Assembly (NCBI GenBank): GCA_023301395.1
Contig: JALZUY010000245.1
Location: 1 to 12,778, forward strand
From: Nonlabens sp.
GTDB lineage: Bacteria > Bacteroidota > Bacteroidia > Flavobacteriales > Flavobacteriaceae
Direction of reading: 5' to 3'
Length of the DNA stretch: 12,778 nt
A program made the position numbers and the translations under genes. The first letter of the stretch is position 1. The number at the start of each line of letters is the position of its first letter. The notes under the pieces were generated by a model that was not told where the DNA came from, did not search any database, and saw only the letters and a program-made list of their open reading frames with translations. This document shows, piece after piece, positions 6,989 to 12,778 of the stretch.

Positions 6989-7942
6989 GTGAAGTTTTCA
7001 AAAGAAATTAAAGTTGGTATCCTTACTGTTGCTGCGATTGCTCTGTTTATTTTTGGTTATTCTTTTTTAAAAGGAAGTAACCTTCTAGAAGATAATCGCG
7101 TTTATTATGCGATTTATGATAATGTTGAAGGTCTTACTAAGTCAGCACCAGTAACGGTAAATGGATTAAAGGTTGGAAATATTGATGATATCAAGTTTCT
7201 GGACTCAAATGGTAGATTGATTGTCAAGTTTCATGTAAATGGTGATTTTGCTTTTTCTAAAGAGAGTACAGCGAGCGTTTACAGTACTAGCCTTATAGGT
7301 GGAAAAGCACTCGCAATTATCCCTAATTTTGAATCTACAGCACCACTTGCAAAATCTGGTGATACTTTAAAAGCTAAACTAGATAAAGGATTACAAGGTG
7401 AGGTAATGGATCAATTTATTCCATTAAAAGATAAGATTGAGCACATGGTTGTAAGTGCTGATAGTGTCCTGGTCGCTGTGAATAAAACACTTACTCCGCA
7501 AACTCGTAATTCTATCGCTTCTTCGATTAAAGAATTAAACAATACACTTATTGAATTTAAAACCTTGTCTCGCAATGCTAATAGTATGCTTGCCGATAAT
7601 CAAGAAAGTATAGGAAGAACCATTAAAAATCTAGACACAACCACTGAGAATTTTGCTAAAATTTCTGATACTCTAGCACAAGTACAAATTGCTGGAACGG
7701 TTAAAAAATTAGAGAGTACTATAGGTAAGTTTAATGATGTTCTAGATAAAGTGAATAATGGAGAAGGTTCTTTAGGTAAATTAATGACTGACGATGAGCT
7801 TTACACTAATCTCACAAGAGCAACAGATCAAGCAGCAGATTTACTCCAGGACATGAAATTGAATCCTAAACGTTATGTTCATTTTTCAGTTTTTGGAAAG
7901 AAAGGAAAAGAATATAACGAACCAGAAGACCCAAATAAATAA
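6989..7942 (+). CDS. MCE family protein (MlaD-like)
   Basis: A 317-residue inner-membrane-anchored protein that probably forms the periplasmic ring of a phospholipid-transfer system. One membrane helix (about 9-27) is followed by an MCE domain (about 37-115, with VEGLTKSAPVTVNGLKVG and the SLIGGKALAII strand). A long helical tail follows (about 135-290, regularly spaced hydrophobics, coiled-coil-like). The tail includes NNGEGSLGKLMTDDELY, a motif I recall from Bacteroidota MlaD proteins. The C-terminus NPKRYVHFSVFGKK is also typical of this group. The start is GTG at 6989 (MKFSKEIKVG), since no ATG lies nearby upstream in frame. The MlaE and MlaF partners are not in this window. It lies 73 nt after the amidase and 9 nt before the Fe-S gene. 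Confidence 0.9.
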   Translation: MKFSKEIKVGILTVAAIALFIFGYSFLKGSNLLEDNRVYYAIYDNVEGLTKSAPVTVNGLKVGNIDDIKFLDSNGRLIVKFHVNGDFAFSKESTASVYSTSLIGGKALAIIPNFESTAPLAKSGDTLKAKLDKGLQGEVMDQFIPLKDKIEHMVVSADSVLVAVNKTLTPQTRNSIASSIKELNNTLIEFKTLSRNANSMLADNQESIGRTIKNLDTTTENFAKISDTLAQVQIAGTVKKLESTIGKFNDVLDKVNNGEGSLGKLMTDDELYTNLTRATDQAADLLQDMKLNPKRYVHFSVFGKKGKEYNEPEDPNK

Positions 7943-7951
7943 TTTTTATAC

Positions 7952-9295
7952 ATGGAATACATTCCACAAATCATTTTTGCCCTTTTATTGATTGCTGGTA
8001 TAGGGTACTTTACCAGTAACATCCGCAAGTTGATACGCAACATTAAGTTAGGTAAAGAAGTAGATCGTTCAGACAATAAGAAAGAACGTTTCATGCAAAT
8101 GGCACGTATCGCTCTAGGACAATCTAAAATGGTACGCAGACCTGTTGCAGGGTTCTTGCATATCATTGTTTATGTAGGTTTTGTAATTATCAACATAGAA
8201 GTATTGGAGATCATTGTTGATGGTTTATTTGGAACTCATCGCATATTTGCTCCTTACTTAGGTGGTGTATACAATTTCTTGATTGCTACGTTTGAGATAT
8301 TAGCATTATTAGTTTTAATAACAGTAGTTGTATTTTGGGTTAGAAGAAACGCTATGAATATTAAGCGATTCACAATGGGTGAATTGAAAGGTTGGCCTAA
8401 GAATGACGCTAATTATATCCTTTACTTTGAAGTCGTTTTAATGTCATTATTTTTAATGATGAACGCTACTGACTTTATACTTCAAACCCGTGGAGTAGAA
8501 GGTTATGCTCATACAGGTGAGATTTTTGGATCATTTCCAGTTTCTCAATATGTAGCTATCTTTTTTGAAACTATGGCAGATAGTACATTGATAATTATAG
8601 AAAGAACAGCTTGGTGGATTCACATTGTAGGTATATTAATATTCTTGAATTACCTATACTGGTCTAAGCATTTACATATTATGCTTGCTTTCCCTAATGT
8701 TTATTTTGCAAAATTGACTCCTAAAGGGCAGTTGACCAACATGGCATCAGTAACTGCAGAGGTGAAAATGATGATGGATCCAGACGCAGATCCATTTGCA
8801 GCTCCAGATCCCGCAGCAATGGAAGAAGAACCCGTATCTCTAGGAGCTAATGATATATTTGATCTTGATCAAGTTCAGTTATTGAATGCTTACACGTGTA
8901 CAGAATGTGGTCGTTGTACCTCAGAATGTCCAGCAAATATTACAGGTAAGAAATTGAGTCCACGTAAAATTATGATGTCCACTCGTGACCGACTGGAAGA
9001 AGTAGGAGCTGTGATCAACAAAGAAGGTGAATGGAAAGATGATGGTAAGAAATTACTAAATGATCATATAACAACTGAGGAATTATGGGCATGTACAACC
9101 TGTAACGCCTGTGTTGAAGCTTGTCCTATAGGAATTGACCCATTAAGTATTATCATGGAAATGAGAAGGTATTTAGTACTAGAAAATAGCGCCGCACCTA
9201 CTGATTTAAATAATGCGTTAACTAACATAGAGAACAACGGTGCACCATGGCCTTACAACCAGCAAGATCGATTGAAATGGGCTGACGAATTATAG
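7952..9295 (+). CDS. Membrane [4Fe-4S] dicluster protein with cytochrome b-like N-terminal domain
   Basis: A 447-residue redox protein. The N-terminal half has about five membrane helices (roughly 4-22, 67-90, 106-130, 155-177 and 221-242), arranged as in nitrate-reductase-gamma/HdrE-like membrane subunits. His70 and His224, with His240 and His242, lie in or next to helices and are candidate haem b ligands. After a Pro/Ala/Asp-rich linker (about 275-295), the cytosolic part holds two ferredoxin-type motifs: C316-x2-C319-x2-C322-x3-C326 and C381-x2-C384-x2-C387-x3-C391, each ending in Cys-Pro. This predicts two [4Fe-4S] clusters. It lacks the CCG domains usually found downstream in one-chain relatives; those are encoded separately at 9783-10574. 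I infer electron exchange between that soluble partner and menaquinone. The physiological donor is unknown. The stop is 1 nt before the HAD gene. Confidence 0.85.
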   Translation: MEYIPQIIFALLLIAGIGYFTSNIRKLIRNIKLGKEVDRSDNKKERFMQMARIALGQSKMVRRPVAGFLHIIVYVGFVIINIEVLEIIVDGLFGTHRIFAPYLGGVYNFLIATFEILALLVLITVVVFWVRRNAMNIKRFTMGELKGWPKNDANYILYFEVVLMSLFLMMNATDFILQTRGVEGYAHTGEIFGSFPVSQYVAIFFETMADSTLIIIERTAWWIHIVGILIFLNYLYWSKHLHIMLAFPNVYFAKLTPKGQLTNMASVTAEVKMMMDPDADPFAAPDPAAMEEEPVSLGANDIFDLDQVQLLNAYTCTECGRCTSECPANITGKKLSPRKIMMSTRDRLEEVGAVINKEGEWKDDGKKLLNDHITTEELWACTTCNACVEACPIGIDPLSIIMEMRRYLVLENSAAPTDLNNALTNIENNGAPWPYNQQDRLKWADEL

Positions 9296-9296
9296 G

Positions 9297-9725
9297 ATGA
9301 AGGAAGAAAACGAGTACTTAGAAGCAAAAAATGAAGATGGTTCTCTCGCTAGTCCTGTATTACCTGATGGTGTTAAGAATTATCTCATTGATATAGACGG
9401 AACCATTACTGATGATGTTCCTAACGAGGAACCTGAAAGGATGGGAACTTGTGAACCCTTTCCAGATGCGTTAAAAACGCTCAATGAATGGTTTGATGAT
9501 GGTCATGTGATTTGCTTTTTTACCTCAAGAATTGAGGAACATCGTGACGTAACAGAACAATGGCTCAAAAAACATGGTTTCAAGTATCACAGCTTATTAA
9601 TGGGCAAACCACGTGGTGGAAATTACCACTGGATAGATAACCACATAGTTCGAGCGACGCGATATAAAGGGAAGTTTTCCCATTTAGTAGAGCAAGAACA
9701 AACGATAGAAGTTTTTAAGAAATAG
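9297..9725 (+). CDS. Small HAD-superfamily hydrolase, likely phosphatase
   Basis: A 142-residue protein with HAD motif I, YLIDIDGTITD (D32 nucleophile, D34 acid/base), motif II FFTSR (T76/S77) and a motif III lysine in LMGKPRGG (K104). Motif IV is not the usual DD pair: the candidate is WIDNHIV (D114, N115), which may still bind Mg2+ through one Asp. There is no room for a cap domain, so it would be a capless (C0) HAD, which typically act on large or exposed phosphate substrates. Similar Bacteroidota proteins are, as I recall, sometimes labelled phosphoheptose isomerase; nothing here supports that, as no SIS domain is visible. It sits between the two Fe-S genes, beginning 1 nt after the first stop (TAGGATG). 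The substrate is unknown. Confidence 0.75.
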   Translation: MKEENEYLEAKNEDGSLASPVLPDGVKNYLIDIDGTITDDVPNEEPERMGTCEPFPDALKTLNEWFDDGHVICFFTSRIEEHRDVTEQWLKKHGFKYHSLLMGKPRGGNYHWIDNHIVRATRYKGKFSHLVEQEQTIEVFKK

Positions 9726-9739
9726 AATGATGTGGTTCA

Positions 9740-9755
9740 CGCTTTTGCGGAAGCG
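9740..9755. repeat. Degenerate copy of the 16-bp palindrome
   Basis: CGCTTTTGCGGAAGCG differs at two positions from the perfect palindrome at 5764-5779. It lies in the 57-nt spacer between the HAD gene and the CCG-domain gene. As RNA it still pairs along its length with G-U wobbles. This is the longest spacer inside the otherwise tightly packed redox operon, so it may affect processing or attenuation. Confidence 0.55.
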
Positions 9756-9782
9756 ATAAACTAACATCTCAACAGCATAATT

Positions 9783-10574
9783 ATGAGTGAATTGATAAAA
9801 GTACCTACTGCAGCAGAGTTTATAGCTCAAGGAAAAACTCCAGAAGTTTTGTTTTGGGTAGGATGTAGTGGAAGTTTTGACGACCGTTCAAAGAAAATAA
9901 CTAAAGCATTTGTAAAACTATTAAATAAAGCAGGCGTGGAGTTTGCAGTTTTAGGAGCTGAGGAAAGCTGTACTGGAGATCCCGCAAAAAGAGCTGGAAA
10001 TGAGTTTTTATTCCAGATGCAAGCGATGATGAATATTGAGGTATTGAATGGCTACGGTATCAAGAAAATTGTAACAGCATGTCCTCATTGTTTCAATACG
10101 CTTAAAAATGAATATCCAGATTTAGGTGGGAAATATGAAGTTGTACATCATACTTCATTTTTAAAAGACCTTATAGCTGACGAGAAGTTGACCATATCTG
10201 GCGGGAAATTTAAAGGTAAAAAAATCACTTATCACGATCCTTGTTATTTAGGACGTGCAAACGAGATTTATGAAGCGCCGCGTGAACTTATAGAAAAATT
10301 AGATGCTGCTCTTGTTGAAATGAAACGCAGTAAACGCAATGGCTTGTGCTGTGGTGCTGGTGGAGCACAAATGTTTAAGGAACCAGAACCTGGTAATAAA
10401 GACATCAATATCGAGCGCACTGAAGAAGCCTTAGATACTGGTGCTGATATAATTGCGGCCGCTTGCCCATTTTGTAATACCATGATGAGTGATGGAATTA
10501 AAGCTGCTGATAAAGAAGGAAAAGTTGAAGTAATGGATATTGCAGAGATGATCGCAAGTGCCGAGGATCTTTAA
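9783..10574 (+). CDS. Soluble Fe-S protein with two cysteine-rich (CCG) domains, HdrB/HdrD-like
   Basis: A 263-residue cytosolic protein of the DUF224/CCG family found in HdrB, HdrD, GlpC and LutA. The second domain is canonical: C154 (HDPCYLG), C189-C190-G (GLCCGAGG) and C228-x2-C231 (ACPFC). In HdrB such a set holds a non-cubane [4Fe-4S] cluster. The first domain has C28 (WVGCSG) and C100-x2-C103 (ACPHC), but the central pair is S62-C63 (EESCTGD) instead of Cys-Cys, so its cluster may differ or be absent. It has no membrane helix or ferredoxin motif. It probably docks with the membrane dicluster protein two genes upstream, giving the full set of parts of an HdrD/EMO-type enzyme. The stop is 1 nt before the next ATG. 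Confidence 0.85.
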   Translation: MSELIKVPTAAEFIAQGKTPEVLFWVGCSGSFDDRSKKITKAFVKLLNKAGVEFAVLGAEESCTGDPAKRAGNEFLFQMQAMMNIEVLNGYGIKKIVTACPHCFNTLKNEYPDLGGKYEVVHHTSFLKDLIADEKLTISGGKFKGKKITYHDPCYLGRANEIYEAPRELIEKLDAALVEMKRSKRNGLCCGAGGAQMFKEPEPGNKDINIERTEEALDTGADIIAAACPFCNTMMSDGIKAADKEGKVEVMDIAEMIASAEDL

Positions 10575-10575
10575 A

Positions 10576-10782
10576 ATGGAGAATAGCAAACCTTCAAAAA
10601 CACCTTGGAAGAACCGCATATTACTTGGACTGCTAGCAGGAATAGTATATGCAAGTATTATGGCAGCCTTTGATTATGCCAGTGATTTACCGTTTCATGA
10701 AGTAAAGTTTGTGTTTAGCATGCTTATTTTTGGAACATTTATGACCATCGCGACTAAGTGGATGGTTAAAAAGAAGAAGTAA
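10576..10782 (+). CDS. Small hypothetical two-helix membrane protein
   Basis: A 68-residue protein with a basic N-terminus, two membrane helices (about 15-34 and 43-62, joined by a short acidic loop) and a C-terminal run of lysines. The Lys/Arg-rich ends suggest that both termini face the cytoplasm. The ATG at 10576 comes 1 nt after the preceding stop (TAAAATG), which fits coupled translation. A GTG six codons upstream (10558) would overlap the Fe-S gene and is less likely. I do not recognise the family. Its place in the operon suggests a membrane-associated accessory role, which is inference only. Confidence 0.65.
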   Translation: MENSKPSKTPWKNRILLGLLAGIVYASIMAAFDYASDLPFHEVKFVFSMLIFGTFMTIATKWMVKKKK

Positions 10783-10784
10783 TT

Positions 10785-11267
10785 ATGCACGCAAATTTTA
10801 AAGACTTACCAGAAGATGCACGAGTATGGATCTATCAAGCAAATAGACCTTTTACTACTGATGAGCTCAATGAATTAAAACCTCAAATGGATAAATTCTT
10901 AGAACAATGGACCGCTCATGGAAAGGATCTAAAAGCAGGAGTTGAATATCCATATAACAGGTTTATTGTCATAGGATTAGATCAGCATGTTGCAGGAGCA
11001 ACAGGTTGTTCAATAGACGCTAGTGTGCGCTTTATTCAATCTATAGAGAAGTCATTTAGAATCGACTTAATGGATAAAATGAACGTTACTTTTAAAAACG
11101 GTCAGTATGTAGCTCATAAAGAATTGAGCGACTTTAAGAAAATGGCCAAAGCCAAATCAGTATCCGCAAATACTATTGTTTTTAATAACCTAGTAACCTC
11201 AGTAGGTGAGTACCGTGAGCACTGGGAAGTTCCTGCTCATGAGAGTTGGCATTCTCGTTTTTTCTAG
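10785..11267 (+). CDS. Conserved Bacteroidota protein of unknown function (about 160 aa)
   Basis: A 160-residue soluble protein with no signal peptide or membrane helix. Notable stretches are VWIYQANRPFT (14-24), FLEQWTAHGKDLKAGVEYPY (38-57), a Gly/Ala-rich GATGCSIDASV around C75 and D78, FNNLV (133-137) and the C-terminal PAHESWHSRFF with W155, H156 and R158. From memory, relatives in flavobacteria carry the label ABC transporter ATPase. No Walker A, Walker B or ABC signature motif is present, so that label should not be used. The start is 2 nt after the preceding stop, so it ends the operon. The function is unknown. Confidence 0.7.
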   Translation: MHANFKDLPEDARVWIYQANRPFTTDELNELKPQMDKFLEQWTAHGKDLKAGVEYPYNRFIVIGLDQHVAGATGCSIDASVRFIQSIEKSFRIDLMDKMNVTFKNGQYVAHKELSDFKKMAKAKSVSANTIVFNNLVTSVGEYREHWEVPAHESWHSRFF

Positions 11268-11308
11268 TTGATAAATTGGTTTAAAAACCTGCTATTATTT
11301 TTTCTTAT

Positions 11309-11322
11309 TTATCTTAAGATAA
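11309..11322. repeat. 14-bp perfect palindrome upstream of the GH3 gene
   Basis: TTATCTTAAGATAA is a perfect palindrome in the 127-nt spacer before the GH3 gene. It is too short-looped for a stable RNA hairpin, so a DNA-binding site for a dimeric regulator is the likelier reading. It may be chance in AT-rich DNA. Confidence 0.4.
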
Positions 11323-11349
11323 GTTGGTAAGTTTCTATCTTGTTCCTTT

Positions 11350-11375
11350 AGGAATGATTATTGAAACTCATTCCT
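11350..11375 (+). repeat. Inverted repeat in the GH3 leader
   Basis: Arms AGGAATGA (11350-11357) and TCATTCCT (11368-11375) are perfect 8-bp complements around a 10-nt loop, ending 19 nt before the ATG. The left arm can also pair in a smaller hairpin, TTCC-TTTA-GGAA (about 11343-11354). Two mutually exclusive structures this close to a start codon could affect translation, but there is no direct evidence. Confidence 0.4.
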
Positions 11376-11394
11376 TAAAATGCCATAGAACACT

Positions 11395-12711
11395 ATGAAT
11401 AGGACACTTTTACAAGGATTATTATTGATTATCGCTTTTGCGAAATCGTATACCTCACAAGCTCAGTTTTCCTCACATGACCCATTAGTTACAAATGATT
11501 CTATTGCCCAGCAAAAATGGGTGGATAGCGTTTATAGTAGTTTGAATCATAGAGAAAAAGTAGGCCAATTGTTTATGGTAGACTTATTTTCTAATAAAGG
11601 TAAAGCTCATGTTGCTGCCGTTAGAAAATTAGTAGAAGAACAAAAAATAGGTGGAATCATTTTCTCAAAAGGTGGACCACTACAACAAGCGCACTTAACA
11701 AACGAACTACAAGGCAAGTCCAAAGTTCCTATGCTTATAGCGATGGACGCAGAATGGGGCTTGAGTATGAGACTGGATAGTACTTATGCTTTTCCATGGA
11801 ATATGACACTAGGAGCAACACCAGGAACACGTTCTAGTTATGATGTGGGAAGACGTATAGGTAGGCATTGCAAGAGATTAGGAGTTCATATCAACTTTGC
11901 ACCAGACGTGGATATCAATACAAACCCAGATAATCCTATTATAGGTAATCGCAGTTTTGGAGAAGATATGTACAACGTTACTGAGAAATCTCAAGCCTTT
12001 ATGAAAGGTATGCAAAGTACTGGTACACTAGCCTGTGCAAAGCATTTCCCAGGACATGGTGATACTGATCAAGACAGCCATAAAACCTTACCTACCGTAG
12101 ATTTCAGTGCTGAACGTATAGATAGTGTAGAGTTGTATCCATATCGCAAACTTTTCAAAGAAGGAATGGCAAGTGTTATGGTGGCTCATTTGAATATTCC
12201 AAGCTTAGAACCTAGACGAGGTTACCCAACAAGTATTAGTGAAAAAGTAGTTACAGATTTATTGAAAAACAGAATGGGCTTTAAAGGCCTCATTTTCACT
12301 GATGCCTTGAATATGAAAGGTGCTTCAAATTTTAGTGAGCCTGGTGAGATTGACTTACAGGCTTTTAAAGCAGGTAATGATGTTTTATTGATATCTGAAA
12401 ATGTCCCTAAGTCTATTGACAAAATTATAGCAGCTTGGATAAAAGGAGATATTACTGATGAACGTATTGAACATTCTGTAAAGAAAATTTTAAAAGCAAA
12501 GTATGCATCGGGTCTTCATAATTATAGACCTATAAGTTCATTTAACCTTATTGCAGACTTGAACACGGAAAGCGATGAAGTGGTCTATGAGCGTGCGATC
12601 TCTGAGGCAATAACTGTTTTAAGAAATCAAGATTCTATTTTACTTTTCTTCGTTAGATTTGAGAAAATCAAATTTAGGTTTTCGGGCATCTTGGCGAGGA
12701 CTAACTTCTGA
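11395..12711 (+). CDS. Secreted GH3 beta-N-acetylhexosaminidase-like protein (NagZ type), truncated
   Basis: A 438-residue reading frame with a signal peptide (about 1-23, ending TSQAQ) and a GH3 N-terminal TIM barrel (about 40-380). The NagZ-type dyad loop KHFPGHGDTDQDSH (216-229, catalytic His229 with Asp227) and the nucleophile D303 in FTDALNMKG are intact, as is the substrate loop NRSFGED (185-191). It would remove N-acetylglucosamine from cell-wall or chitin-derived sugars in the periplasm. Flavobacterial relatives I know of are about 950-1000 residues, continuing into a GH3 C-terminal domain and a serine beta-lactamase-like domain. Here family similarity stops after AITVLRNQDSIL (about residue 416, base 12642), where relatives usually continue with a Pro. 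The last 22 residues are antisense to another gene. It is probably an interrupted gene; whether the remnant is active is unknown. Confidence 0.8.
   Translation: MNRTLLQGLLLIIAFAKSYTSQAQFSSHDPLVTNDSIAQQKWVDSVYSSLNHREKVGQLFMVDLFSNKGKAHVAAVRKLVEEQKIGGIIFSKGGPLQQAHLTNELQGKSKVPMLIAMDAEWGLSMRLDSTYAFPWNMTLGATPGTRSSYDVGRRIGRHCKRLGVHINFAPDVDINTNPDNPIIGNRSFGEDMYNVTEKSQAFMKGMQSTGTLACAKHFPGHGDTDQDSHKTLPTVDFSAERIDSVELYPYRKLFKEGMASVMVAHLNIPSLEPRRGYPTSISEKVVTDLLKNRMGFKGLIFTDALNMKGASNFSEPGEIDLQAFKAGNDVLLISENVPKSIDKIIAAWIKGDITDERIEHSVKKILKAKYASGLHNYRPISSFNLIADLNTESDEVVYERAISEAITVLRNQDSILLFFVRFEKIKFRFSGILARTNF
11433..11448. repeat. Palindrome-like sequence within the GH3 signal peptide
   Basis: CGCTTTTGCGAAATCG differs at two positions from the palindrome at 5764-5779. 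It encodes residues AFAKS (14-18) of the GH3 signal peptide, adding a lysine near the end of the hydrophobic core. It may be a captured copy of the repeat or coincidence. Confidence 0.4.
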
Positions 12712-12778
12712 CCTAATATTGTAATCGGCACAAAGTTGTATATCATATTCCGTACCTCTGGCACGGTAAAAATCGGTG
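12640..12778 (-). CDS. C-terminal end of an unidentified protein, running off the window
   Basis: The minus strand from the window edge to 12640 reads as 45 codons and a TAA. The composition is protein-like: it begins TDFYRARGTEYDIQLCADYN and continues with SPRQDARKPKFDFLKSNEEK. A charged, lysine-rich tail is usual for a soluble cytoplasmic protein. I do not recognise the family. Its stop codon (TAA, 12640-12642) lies exactly on the last codon of the upstream GH3 gene that still fits its family. That makes it likely to be the terminal gene of an inserted or rearranged segment. A hairpin inside it (ATTTGA 12657-12662, TCAAAT 12668-12673) is short and may be chance. Confidence 0.55.
   Translation of the reverse strand, partial: TDFYRARGTEYDIQLCADYNIRSEVSPRQDARKPKFDFLKSNEEK

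Noticed and set aside
7879..8166. Minus-strand frame across the MCE/Fe-S gene junction
   Set aside because: It is a shadow of two well-supported plus-strand genes and has no domain.
10268..10619. Minus-strand frames opposite the CCG-domain gene
   Set aside because: The plus-strand cysteine motifs are decisive, and the antisense frames show nothing recognisable.
11268..11305. Terminator after the 160-residue protein gene (GGTT-TAAA-AACC followed by T-rich DNA)
   Set aside because: The stem is only 4 bp in AT-rich DNA, so I could not separate it from chance.
12652..12680. Inverted repeat ATTTGA/TCAAAT as a possible transposon end
   Set aside because: The 6-bp arms lie inside the minus-strand coding region, not at the break, and the match is too short to call an element end.
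1..12778. CRISPR array, tRNA, rRNA or riboswitch
   Set aside because: No regularly spaced repeats, no cloverleaf or rRNA-like conserved stretch, and no known riboswitch core seen in the spacers, which are all shorter than 200 nt.

Overview
The window reads like chromosomal DNA of a marine flavobacterium (Bacteroidota, Flavobacteriaceae; a Nonlabens/Dokdonia-type genome is my best guess). It is AT-rich and its spacers are short. The promoter-like sites fit the Bacteroidota pattern TAnnTTTG rather than sigma70. Shine-Dalgarno sites are weak or absent. The gene content is typical of the group: a Bacteroidota-type LptD, an amidase with a SPOR domain, an MCE/MlaD protein, a split Fe-S electron-transfer pair, and a NagZ-like GH3 protein. 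The palindrome CGCTTTCGCGAAAGCG, which I recall as common in such genomes, also occurs. No rRNA, tRNA, CRISPR array or complete mobile element is visible.

Left part, minus strand (about 2-2857). A possible gene tail (2-61) is followed by a small membrane protein (162-536) and a cytoplasmic NMT1/THI5-like binding protein without a permease (566-1438). Next come a nucleoside phosphorylase (1535-2401) and a RidA deaminase (2403-2798), separated by 1 nt and probably co-transcribed from a promoter near 2850.

Envelope block (2946-7942). LptD (minus; its real start is probably a TTG near 5675) and a periplasmic cell-wall amidase (plus) diverge from a short region. That region holds interleaved promoter-like sites and a perfect 16-bp palindrome. 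An MCE/MlaD lipid-transfer protein with a GTG start and its own -7 box follows.

Redox block (7952-11267, plus strand, tightly packed). It encodes a membrane protein with a cytochrome-b-like part and two [4Fe-4S] motifs, a capless HAD-type hydrolase, a soluble protein with two cysteine-rich (CCG) domains, a two-helix membrane protein and a conserved 160-residue protein. The two Fe-S genes together have the parts of HdrDE or of the ETF:menaquinone oxidoreductase (EMO). They plausibly move electrons between a soluble donor and the menaquinone pool.

Right end. A secreted GH3 (NagZ-like) enzyme starts at 11395 but loses family similarity at about 12640. From there the opposite strand reads as the C-terminus of an unrelated, unidentified protein that runs off the window. 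This is an insertion, a rearrangement or an assembly join. It is the most striking feature of the window.
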